Below are positions 1-5,081 of a stretch of DNA of 7,454 nt, in pieces. The stretch lies in the NCBI GenBank assembly GCA_002431545.1, contig DJFY01000021.1:484-7937 (forward strand), in the 5' to 3' direction. Source of the stretch: Cellvibrionales bacterium UBA5860. GTDB taxonomy: Bacteria; Pseudomonadota; Gammaproteobacteria; Pseudomonadales; Porticoccaceae. Position 1 is the first letter of the stretch; every line of letters starts with the position of its first letter. A program made the position numbers and the translations under genes. The notes below the pieces were generated by a model. That model made no database searches. It was given only the letters and a program-made list of their open reading frames with translations, and had not been told where the DNA came from.

Positions 1-647
1 TTGACGCTACTTGATATCTCCTGTTCCGAGAAATCTCGCCGTGTGTATTGAGCCATCAGTGCCACATCGCCGAACTGTGTCGCGGCCGAGAGCCGGATTT
101 TTTGTTCATCGCGCGTATCGTCACCAAATAATTTTGCACCGAAGTGACTGTCGCGGCCATCGGCCAGGTAGTCCTCTGGATCCTTTGTCTTCATAAGTAC
201 GACGCCGCCGAGGGCGTCGGCGCCGTATAAGGCCGATGCCGGGCCACGAATGATCTCAACTGACTGGAAATCATCGGTTTCAAATACGTCGCGGCCATTG
301 GAGAAATACTCATCAATACTGCGAATACCGTCGATAAGATTGAGCACACGGTTGCCACCGATACCGCGAATGGTCAGGCCCTGGTTGCCACCGCGCGCGT
401 CGGAAGTGAATGAGATTCCAGGCTGGTAACGTACCAGATCTTCAAAATCAGTAACCAGTTCCCGCTCGATATCCTGCTGCGTGACAACCGATATAGTCCC
501 CGCGATATCGGCTGTTGAACGAGGTAAGCGCGTGGCGTTTACCCTAATTTCCTCGAGTACACCCGTGGTAATTGGTGCTTGAGCCAAAAGGGTGTTTGGG
601 AAAAATATAATTAATAGATAAACAAATTTGCAGTCAGTAACCTTCAC
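1..647 (-). CDS. TonB-dependent heme/hemoglobin-type receptor, N-terminal part (runs off left edge)
   Basis: This is an outer-membrane receptor that imports heme or iron from heme proteins using TonB-transmitted energy. The frame is open for 215 codons to the window edge. It begins at a GTG preceded by a GGAGG ribosome binding site. Residues 1-22 form a signal peptide ending LLA-QAP. A TonB-box-like segment (EEIRVNATR) lies at 32-40. The plug domain follows at about 45-160, with IRGIGGNRVLNLIDGIR at 93-109 and VEIIRGPASALYGADALGG at 130-148. The GNRV...DG and RGPASALYG(A/S)DALGGVV pattern is typical of the hemoglobin/transferrin/lactoferrin receptor group. The barrel begins near 165 and its remainder lies outside the window. 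The gene sits about 120 nt behind hemP in the same orientation under a Fur box, which supports heme as the ligand. The exact ligand is inferred; the family call is firm. Confidence 0.93.
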   Translation of the reverse strand, partial: MKVTDCKFVYLLIIFFPNTLLAQAPITTGVLEEIRVNATRLPRSTADIAGTISVVTQQDIERELVTDFEDLVRYQPGISFTSDARGGNQGLTIRGIGGNRVLNLIDGIRSIDEYFSNGRDVFETDDFQSVEIIRGPASALYGADALGGVVLMKTKDPEDYLADGRDSHFGAKLFGDDTRDEQKIRLSAATQFGDVALMAQYTRRDFSEQEISSSV

Positions 648-718
648 GAAAACCTCCAAATGGGTTCCTGATGTATCTGACTGCCTGACTCGCAGGTAGG
701 CGAGGTAGGTGGCTGGAG

Positions 719-737
719 TACCCCGTTATGACGGGGC
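719..737 (-). promoter_or_regulatory. Hairpin between hemP and the receptor gene
   Basis: CCCCGT-TATG-ACGGGG (721-736) is a perfect 6-bp stem with a 4-nt loop, in the roughly 120-nt gap between hemP and the receptor. Neither strand has a clean U-tract after it (the plus strand has only CTTTGTT), so it is not a convincing terminator for the operon. On the minus-strand transcript it could set the relative level of hemP and receptor mRNA by partial termination or by protecting a processed 3' end. Confidence 0.4.
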
Positions 738-767
738 TTTGTTAAGTGTACTTACACCGGCCTAAAG

Positions 768-932
768 CTATTTGGTCAATATAAGCTTGCCTTGCTTGGT
801 CTTGCGAAGAAGATACGTCGCACCCTCGTGCTCGATCTCAAGCGTGCTCTCGTCACCCAGTAAATCTTTGCTGGACGTTCGTTGCTTCCTGATAACCAGG
901 TGTCGCTCAGAATTCAGGGATGGTTCCGGCAT
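768..932 (-). CDS. hemP: Hemin uptake protein HemP
   Basis: This is a 54-residue protein of the HemP family, small proteins encoded next to heme receptors in proteobacteria. The C-terminal half carries the family signature: STLEIEHEGATYLLRKTKQG followed by KLILTK at the very end. The N-terminal 25 residues are basic and poorly conserved, as usual. In the family HemP is linked to heme acquisition, and in some bacteria it acts as an activator of the adjacent receptor gene; which applies here cannot be seen. The ATG at 930-932 is the first start in frame and lies about 20 nt from the predicted transcription start. The ribosome binding site is weak. It precedes the receptor gene on the same strand, and a Fur box sits just upstream. 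A longer open frame on the opposite strand overlaps it but looks spurious. Confidence 0.9.
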   Translation of the reverse strand: MPEPSLNSERHLVIRKQRTSSKDLLGDESTLEIEHEGATYLLRKTKQGKLILTK

Positions 933-958
933 AGGGGTGATCCATTCAATTAAATCAA

Positions 959-986
959 ATGATAACCATTATCATTAAGGTGTCAA
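959..986 (-). promoter_or_regulatory. Promoter of the hemP-receptor operon
   Basis: Read on the minus strand, a perfect -35 hexamer TTGACA (981-986) is followed after 16 bp by TATCAT (959-964), one mismatch from the sigma-70 -10 consensus. Transcription would start near 952, about 20 nt ahead of the hemP start codon. A Fur box overlaps the -10 and spacer, so bound Fur would block RNA polymerase. Confidence 0.75.
960..974. promoter_or_regulatory. Fur box (ferric uptake regulator operator)
   Basis: TGATAACCATTATCA matches the 7-1-7 Fur consensus TGATAATnATTATCA at 13 of 14 defined bases and is a near-perfect inverted repeat. It overlaps the -10 element and spacer of the hemP promoter, the standard arrangement for Fur repression when iron is plentiful. 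The downstream heme-uptake genes make the assignment coherent. Confidence 0.9.
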
Positions 987-1027
987 CATATATTTTGCCT
1001 GTTTCATAAATATTACATGTGTAAATT

Positions 1028-1339
1028 ATGCTGTTAGCCGTTGTCGCAAACTCGCCGGACCAGCAGCGTCCTGTGCACCATTGGTGTAATAAAGTAGAAA
1101 AACGAGAACTTGAATATGTTAACTATGATTATGAAGTGATTTATATGGCGCCATTCAAAACACCTCGCTGCACCCTCGTGTCGTACCTTATTGGACCATA
1201 TCCCTTGAAAATCAAAAGACTTACACCTCGAAACACCAAGCGCGTAACGGAAGTAAAACAGGGCTTAAACCAGCATGGAGGAATATATAGCCTTCATCAC
1301 GAAATCTTTAAGGCTAGTCATTTCTATCTTTTGACATAG
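1028..1339 (+). CDS. Doubtful hypothetical ORF (103 codons)
   Basis: This is an open frame of 103 codons with no recognisable domain, no clear ribosome binding site and no signal peptide. It is rich in basic and aromatic residues. Its only context is that the stop codon lies 7 bp before the attC-like element at 1347, the position expected of a cassette gene read on the plus strand. Against it, the start sits just behind the divergent hemP promoter and the composition is AT-rich with no evident codon preference. It may be noncoding or the decayed content of a cassette. No function is proposed. Confidence 0.2.
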   Translation: MLLAVVANSPDQQRPVHHWCNKVEKRELEYVNYDYEVIYMAPFKTPRCTLVSYLIGPYPLKIKRLTPRNTKRVTEVKQGLNQHGGIYSLHHEIFKASHFYLLT

Positions 1340-1346
1340 CGTCCAT

Positions 1347-1437
1347 GTTTAACGGCAGCAAAAGCAAAGGCAGGAACGAGCGCCGCTTTTTGCTATCCGC
1401 TGGAGCTACTTGTTTTAATCACACTCGCTTGTTAGAC
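1347..1437 (-). repeat. attC-like element (integron recombination site candidate)
   Basis: On the minus strand, 13 bp after the acetyltransferase stop codon, GTCTAAC (1431-1437) fits the inverse core RYYYAAC. It is matched 91 bp on by GTTAAAC (1347-1353), which fits the core GTTRRRY. The two boxes pair at 6 of 7 positions. The interior contains an imperfect stem (AGCAAAA against TTTTGCT, with GC flanks) near one end. The size is within the normal attC range and the position behind a short single gene is typical. However, I could not pair convincing L boxes between the core boxes, and no second site is visible on the far side of the gene, so this may be a degenerate site or coincidence. Confidence 0.35.
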
Positions 1438-1450
1438 GCGCCGGACGTAC

Positions 1451-1885
1451 CTAGAGAACCCATTCCAAAACTTTACCGTCACTGGGATGCTCGATCTCGC
1501 CAATTGGATTGAAACCAAGTTTTCTTAGCACCTGGTGAGAAGCATTTGGCGCTACTAAAGTTTGTGCAATGACTCTAATGTCTTGTTGCTCCCTTTTTGC
1601 AATTTCAATCAACTGCCTTGCCATTTCTGTAGCAAAGCCACGACCTTCTCCATTTGGGAAAGTAAAGTAAGCAATTTCTACTTGGCCGTCTTTGGGAGAT
1701 GATTTAAAACTGCAAATTCCAATCGGTTTGGTCTCGACAACCCCGAGGTAGCTAATCCAGGGTCTTTGAAACCCCGTACTCTCATAGAACTTTGATGTTT
1801 CTGTTAAAGTTTCTTTTGTGTCGTTGCCAATCTCTATTCCAGACTTCTCGGGACTTCCATCTCTATTAATTGATATGAGTTCCAT
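1451..1885 (-). CDS. GNAT family N-acetyltransferase
   Basis: This 144-residue protein has the size of a single GNAT domain, which transfers the acetyl group from acetyl-CoA to an amine. Motif A is at about 68-93: a beta-strand (VEIAYFTF) followed by the pyrophosphate-binding loop NGEGRGFA (78-85) and helix TEMARQLIEIA. Motif B follows at 108-128, with APNASHQVLRKLGF, the asparagine-containing turn and helix of RimJ/RimL-like members. The C-terminal strand is GKVLEWVL. The ATG start is the only sensible one; the purine-rich stretch upstream is a weak ribosome binding site. The substrate cannot be read from sequence; antibiotic, protein N-terminus or small-metabolite acetylation are all possible. 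It stands alone, followed within 13 bp by an attC-like box, and GNAT genes are common integron cassette cargo. Confidence 0.85.
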   Translation of the reverse strand: MELISINRDGSPEKSGIEIGNDTKETLTETSKFYESTGFQRPWISYLGVVETKPIGICSFKSSPKDGQVEIAYFTFPNGEGRGFATEMARQLIEIAKREQQDIRVIAQTLVAPNASHQVLRKLGFNPIGEIEHPSDGKVLEWVL

Positions 1886-1938
1886 TTTTGTCTCAAGCCT
1901 CTAGCAGCGTGTTGTCATGGCGCGATTTTTCGTATACC

Positions 1939-2180
1939 TCAGTGAGTGTGTTTATGATTCCGGCTTCCATCTGAGTATCCACGAAGATCGTCATACATCA
2001 TTACTTGATGATGAGACAGTATTTTTTTCATCTCCACATGAGCATGCAGATGAGCACCTCGTAGTCTTGCTCTAGTTTCACCTATTTTCAGAAGTAGGGT
2101 ATCAAGTTCCGATGCCGAGACTTGGTCTGATGAAAAAAGCAAATCCAATTTCTTTTCGTATTCGACAAGCAGTGTTCCAA
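1939..2180 (-). pseudogene. 3' remnant of a Spy-like periplasmic heavy-metal sensor/resistance gene
   Basis: About 80 codons remain of what is normally a protein of roughly 150-190 residues. The frame reads LFGTLLVEYEKKLDLLF, then an amphipathic helix (SELDTLLLKIGETRARLRG), then AHLHAHVEMKKILSHHQVMMYDDLRGY and a histidine-rich tail (RNHKHTH). The pattern RAxLRxxHLxAHxxxxxxLxxxQVxxYxxLRGY is that of the LTxxQ/Spy-type periplasmic metal-resistance proteins (LTPEQVxRYxxLRGY in many members). The signal peptide and first helices are missing: the frame merges upstream with the broken end of the insertion sequence near 2180. No start codon with a ribosome binding site is visible, so it is probably not expressed. 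Family recognition is from memory of the motif, not a search. Confidence 0.6.
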
Positions 2181-2892
2181 AAAGACGTTGGCGTTGCCGG
2201 TCGTCGCCACGACGGCTGAGGCTGTCAGCGGGCCGATACCGTCAAATTTTACCGGTCTTTTTGCGACGGTGTCTGTTTGCGCCCATTGGGTAATGCGTGT
2301 ATCCAAGGTGGCGATGCGCTCTTCTTCTAGATACAAGACCGCGAATAGATCATGTATCAGTTCATGGCGTAAGGGGGATAGCTCTCGGGCTTCAAATAAT
2401 TCAGTGAATTCCTGCTTTAATTTGTGCCTGCCTTTGCTAAGTGCGATGCCAAATTCCCGCAGGAGCGTGTGGGGCTGGTTAACCAGTGCGATGCGCGTAA
2501 TGACATTGTGACTGCGCACGCGGTGGGCCATTCGGATGGTTTGCTGATCTTCGGATTTTACCGCGACAAAGTGTATGCCGGGACGACTTATCGCTTCGCA
2601 ACTTACTTCAGCGTCACTGGCGTCGTTCTTGCCCTTTCTTTGATAGGGAATGACAAATTTGGCAGCAATCAGTTTCACTTCGTGACCCGCTTTGACCAAC
2701 TCCCTTGCCCAGTAGTGGCTGCCACCACATGCTTCAATACCGACCTTGCAGGGCGGCAGCTTAGCAAAGTAGCTCAGCATTTTCTTTCGGGTCAGCTGTT
2801 TGCGAGCACGGTAGTTCCCTGGTGATTTACCGCGTGGAGAACAAATACGCGTTTCGCGATATCCGGACTACATCGACAGGTACGTTATCCAT
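2181..2892 (-). pseudogene. IS110 family (IS1111-type) transposase, frameshifted and 3'-truncated
   Basis: This is a relic of a DEDD-type site-specific transposase. The original start is the ATG at 2890-2892, with GAGGAG 9 nt upstream (minus strand). The protein would begin MDNVPVDVV, then, after a small deletion near 2860-2868, continue in another frame as DIAKRVFVLHAVNHQGTTVL. A one-base loss near 2803-2806 then shifts into the frame starting KQLTRKKMLSYFAKLPP. The main open part (from 2780 downwards) carries the IS110 hallmarks: GIEACGGSHYWARELV, KNDASDAE (acidic catalytic residues), RPGIHFVAVKSEDQQ, NQPHTLLREFGIALSKG and GIGPLTASAVVATTGNANVF. After that the homology stops at about 2181; the roughly 110-residue C-terminal domain with the catalytic serine is absent. 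The element cannot move on its own. Confidence 0.9.
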
Positions 2893-2914
2893 CACTTGAT
2901 CTCCTCTTTGATTA

Positions 2915-2938
2915 CCTGGTTCGTCTTGCGAACCTAGG
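2915..2938. repeat. Hairpin in the IS left end
   Basis: GGTTCG (2918-2923) and CGAACC (2929-2934) form a perfect 6-bp stem with a 5-nt loop. With one bulged T the stem extends by CCT/AGG to 9 bp. It sits between the probable left inverted repeat and the transposase ribosome binding site. In IS110-type elements the noncoding ends can hold structured RNA or recombinase recognition sequence; which applies is not decidable here. Confidence 0.45.
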
Positions 2939-2959
2939 AGGAGAGAATCCATGTCATTA

Positions 2960-3254
2960 TTCATGCGCACTCACGTTTTGGCGCTTCGCTTCATTTCGAA
3001 GTTCTGACTCTAACTTCCAGCACGCCCTACGGAAAGTATAGGCCACACTGTCTTTAACTCGGCGTGGAAATGAGCATGCTCGTGGTACGGGCTCCGAGGA
3101 GGTTGTTGAATCGGTACCAGTTCTCTACCCGTGAGGGGTCCACATTTCAGGGAGGCTTACGAAATATACGGTTTAATTCTGGATTAAATATAGACTTATA
3201 TAAATCCGGGACTTTGTTGGCGGCGCCAAAATCAGTGTAACTTGTTGATTTTAT
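2960..3254. other. Gene-free stretch between the IS remnant and tRNA-Pro
   Basis: No recognisable gene was found in this stretch of almost 300 bp. A 56-codon plus-strand frame (3070-3240) and a minus-strand frame (about 3015-3170, containing HEHAHFHAEL) have no known homologue that I recognise and no convincing start. There is a small inverted repeat (TTGGC-GGC-GCCAA, about 3218-3230) downstream of the tRNA on its own strand; it lacks a U-tract and is at best a weak terminator. The last 60 bp are AT-rich. Confidence 0.5.
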
Positions 3255-3331
3255 TGGTCGGAGAGACAGGATTTGAACCTGCGACCCCTGCCTCCCGAAG
3301 GCAGTACTCTACCAAGCTGAGCTACTCTCCG
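3255..3331 (-). tRNA. tRNA-Pro(CGG)
   Basis: A complete cloverleaf is present on the minus strand: acceptor CGGAGAG/CTCTCCG with discriminator A and an encoded CCA (3255-3257); D-arm GCTC...GAGT; anticodon arm CTGCC-TTCGGGA-GGCAG, giving anticodon CGG (reads CCG, proline); variable loop GGGTC; and T-arm GCAGG-TTCGAAT-CCTGT. The C1-G72 pair and A73 are the identity elements of bacterial tRNA-Pro, agreeing with the anticodon. It lies behind the channel gene in the same orientation but has its own promoter-like -10. Confidence 0.95.
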
Positions 3332-3359
3332 ACATGTGCCTGTTGGCTGTGGGAGGCGG

Positions 3360-3365
3360 ATTATA
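3360..3365 (-). promoter_or_regulatory. -10 element of the tRNA-Pro promoter
   Basis: A perfect TATAAT on the minus strand lies 28 bp ahead of the mature tRNA 5' end. It is followed by a GC-rich stretch (CCGCCTCCC), the type of discriminator seen in stringently controlled stable-RNA promoters. A matching -35 about 17 bp upstream is poor. The site falls between the channel stop codon and the tRNA. Confidence 0.6.
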
Positions 3366-3399
3366 GCACCCGGTCTTACGCCGTACAGCGACGTTCCCT

Positions 3400-4218
3400 C
3401 TATGACTTAGGGGTATCCGGTAAAGATTTTGCCAGCGCATCGATCTTGGCCTCGATGGCGTCAAGTTGAGTTTCGACATCGCGTATTTTTTGCTCGATTA
3501 CTTCTTCTCCCGAGACAATCTTCTCTTCGTCCTGGCGGATGAAAAACGCTGCGAAACTGGCGGTGAGCATGGCAAAAAGGCCGATGCCGAGCAGGATAAT
3601 CACGCTGCCAAGGGCGCGACCGGCGTTGCTCTGCGGGACGACGTCGCCGTAACCCACGGTGGTAATCGTGACCCAGGCCCACCAGATACCGTCCCAGGGG
3701 TTTTGAATGCCGGGATCCAGAACTGCCATCATGAAGCCGGCAAGAATGATGACAATCAAAGTTGCGAGCAACGTGGCGCCAAGTTCGTTACGAGACAGCA
3801 TGTCCCTAACGCGACTGCCCGCATGCATGATTAGCGCGAATACAATAATAACCCGCAGTAGTCTGAAGGCACCGACCGACACTGCCCAGCCAAACAGGGC
3901 TGGCAGTCCCGCTGCAATGATGACGAGATTAAGCCAGTTGGTCTTTAGGTAGTTGGCGGTGTCCTGTACCGCGATGGCGAGCACCAGAGTTTCGACAATA
4001 AACAGGCTCCAGAGCATCAGGTCGTAAATCTCTGGGCCGGTGTTCGAAGTGCCTCTTTGAGCCCACCAGGACAATAGAATCCACAATGCGGCCATCAACA
4101 TCGGTATTTCGAATACGATGCCCAGTCGGCGCGCAACCAGACGCTCTCCGGCGTCGACGCCGGCAACGCCCAGTAGGTATCTGATATTTTGGACGCGATT
4201 AAACGAGTAGGGTTTCAC
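3400..4218 (-). CDS. Six-helix voltage-gated-type potassium channel
   Basis: This is a 272-residue inner-membrane K+ channel subunit, expected to work as a tetramer. Helices S1 (about 33-53), S2 (66-84), S3 (95-111) and S4 (117-131) precede the pore module: S5 (147-168), pore helix with DGIWWAWVTITTVGYGD (176-192) and S6 (203-227). TTVGYGD is the K+ selectivity filter. S4 carries only R119 and R122, with H132 and R136 further on, so voltage sensing may be weak. The cytoplasmic tail (229-266) has a heptad-like coiled coil (IRDVETQLDAIEAKIDALAK) that probably assembles the tetramer; no RCK or cyclic-nucleotide domain follows. The start is a GTG (4216-4218) with no strong ribosome binding site. 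The frame extends only 12 codons further upstream, with no better start. It is divergent from the TetR gene. Confidence 0.9.
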   Translation of the reverse strand: MKPYSFNRVQNIRYLLGVAGVDAGERLVARRLGIVFEIPMLMAALWILLSWWAQRGTSNTGPEIYDLMLWSLFIVETLVLAIAVQDTANYLKTNWLNLVIIAAGLPALFGWAVSVGAFRLLRVIIVFALIMHAGSRVRDMLSRNELGATLLATLIVIILAGFMMAVLDPGIQNPWDGIWWAWVTITTVGYGDVVPQSNAGRALGSVIILLGIGLFAMLTASFAAFFIRQDEEKIVSGEEVIEQKIRDVETQLDAIEAKIDALAKSLPDTPKS

Positions 4219-4288
4219 GGTGGCTACGATTGTGCGCGGATAAGAAGGGCGTGATTTGGCCTAAGTTCTGGGTGTATTTGGTTTTAAG

Positions 4289-4299
4289 TCTATCATAGA
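4289..4299. promoter_or_regulatory. Palindrome in the channel-TetR divergent region
   Basis: TCTATCATAGA is a perfect 5-1-5 inverted repeat in the roughly 190-bp gap between the divergent channel and TetR genes. It contains TATCAT (4291-4296), a -10-like hexamer for the plus strand; the -35 partner is poor. A TetR-type regulator often binds a palindrome in its own promoter, so this is a candidate operator or promoter element. The repeat is shorter than usual TetR operators. Confidence 0.3.
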
Positions 4300-4412
4300 G
4301 GTTAGCGGCGGGGCGGGAGCCAGATTTGGTGCGCTGCGAGTGCTGTGGCGGGGATTGTCTAAACTTCCAAAGCAATGCGACAATGCGAAGTCCAAGGGTG
4401 GAGCGAGTCACG

Positions 4413-5075
4413 GTGGCGCTTTCCAGTACGGATAAAATTCGACAAAAAAAACAAAAGTTCCTCGCGCGTGAACAACAGATTATCGAGACAGCTCTCGATC
4501 TGCTGCTGCTGAGCGGTGTGGAAAAGGTTACGGTCGCTGAAATTGCCCGGCGTGCGGGCATCGGCAAGGGTACCGTATACAAGCACTTCGAGAGTAAAAA
4601 CCAGATCCTGATGCGCATTATGCTCGACTACGAGCGGTGCACAGCGGAAAACCTGCGCAAAGGTATAGAAGCCGTAGAGTCCGGGAATCCGGGTGCGGCA
4701 GTCAAAGCTTACTTCGAATCCCGCCTGGCAAATCCAGCCCTCGATCGGCTCGTCCAGCAACTGGAAATCAAGCTCGAATACGAGGCAGATGTGGCGCCGC
4801 AGATGGAGGAGTTGCTCGAGATTCGCCGATCCTCTATCGCCAAACTCAATTCTCTTGTCGAGCGTCAGATCAGTCGTGGTGTGCTCGAGGACGTGCCCCC
4901 GCATTTTCACTATCTGGCCTGCTGGGCCCTTGCCCAGGGCGCGGTAGATGTTTGTTTTAACCGCGGATTTTCCGAGGATTTCGGCGACAAGGAAAAACTG
5001 CTCAAGTTTATTACCAGCATCGGTGTGACGATGGGTAATCGCGGGCAGTTTCGCGGGTCCCTGACCGATCTTTAG
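4413..5075 (+). CDS. TetR/AcrR family transcriptional regulator
   Basis: This is a one-component regulator, normally a ligand-released dimeric repressor. From the preferred GTG start the protein has 220 residues. An N-terminal DNA-binding domain covers about 18-64: helix AREQQIIETALDLLLLSG, then VTVAEIARRAGIGKGTVYKHFESK, whose GKGTVYKHF recognition-helix end is diagnostic for TetR. The remaining 155 residues form an all-helical ligand and dimer domain, too divergent to name a ligand. The start was chosen because GGAG lies 9 nt before GTG 4413 and the HTH begins at the usual distance. An in-frame ATG at 4383 (10 residues longer) and a TTG at 4326 (29 longer, cysteine-rich and unlike the family) are alternatives. 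It is followed after 6 bp by the DUF1285 gene, so the two are co-expressed, and is divergent from the channel gene. Confidence 0.92.
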   Translation: MALSSTDKIRQKKQKFLAREQQIIETALDLLLLSGVEKVTVAEIARRAGIGKGTVYKHFESKNQILMRIMLDYERCTAENLRKGIEAVESGNPGAAVKAYFESRLANPALDRLVQQLEIKLEYEADVAPQMEELLEIRRSSIAKLNSLVERQISRGVLEDVPPHFHYLACWALAQGAVDVCFNRGFSEDFGDKEKLLKFITSIGVTMGNRGQFRGSLTDL

Positions 5076-5081
5076 CGCTCT

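Larger units (their letters stand above)
2181..2959 (-). mobile_element. Remnant of an IS110/IS1111-type insertion sequence
   Basis: The element spans the broken transposase and its upstream noncoding end. On the minus strand a probable left subterminal inverted repeat reads ATGGATTCTCTCCTCC (2937-2952), resembling the ATGGACTCCTCCC-type repeats I recall for IS1111 elements, which lie a few bases inside the true end; the outer edge is therefore put near 2959. Just inside lies a hairpin (GGTTCG-TCTTG-CGAACC, 2918-2934). No matching right repeat exists towards 1900-2180, consistent with loss of the right end. IS1111 members usually make no target duplication, so none was expected. Confidence 0.65.

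Noticed and set aside
772..978. Plus-strand 68-codon frame opposite hemP
   Set aside because: It is the antisense shadow of hemP and its promoter; it has no ribosome binding site or domain, while the minus strand carries a clear HemP match and Fur-controlled promoter.
2188..2825. Plus-strand frames of 107 and 133 codons over the insertion sequence
   Set aside because: They are opposite-strand shadows of the IS110 transposase, whose conserved motifs are on the minus strand.
3218..3230. Intrinsic terminator of tRNA-Pro
   Set aside because: The 5-bp stem TTGGC/GCCAA has no U-tract on the tRNA strand, so it does not meet the standard for a terminator call.
3070..3240. Plus-strand 56-codon ATG frame next to tRNA-Pro
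   Set aside because: No recognisable family, no proper ribosome binding site, and it lies in an eroded intergenic stretch; kept only as a possibility.
4326..4412. TTG-started N-terminal extension of the TetR protein
   Set aside because: The extra residues are cysteine-rich and unlike TetR proteins; a GTG with GGAG 9 nt upstream at 4413 is a better start, with ATG 4383 as a second choice.
4359..4910. Minus-strand 183-codon frame opposite the TetR gene
   Set aside because: It is the antisense shadow of a gene with an unmistakable HTH on the plus strand; no domain is recognised in it.
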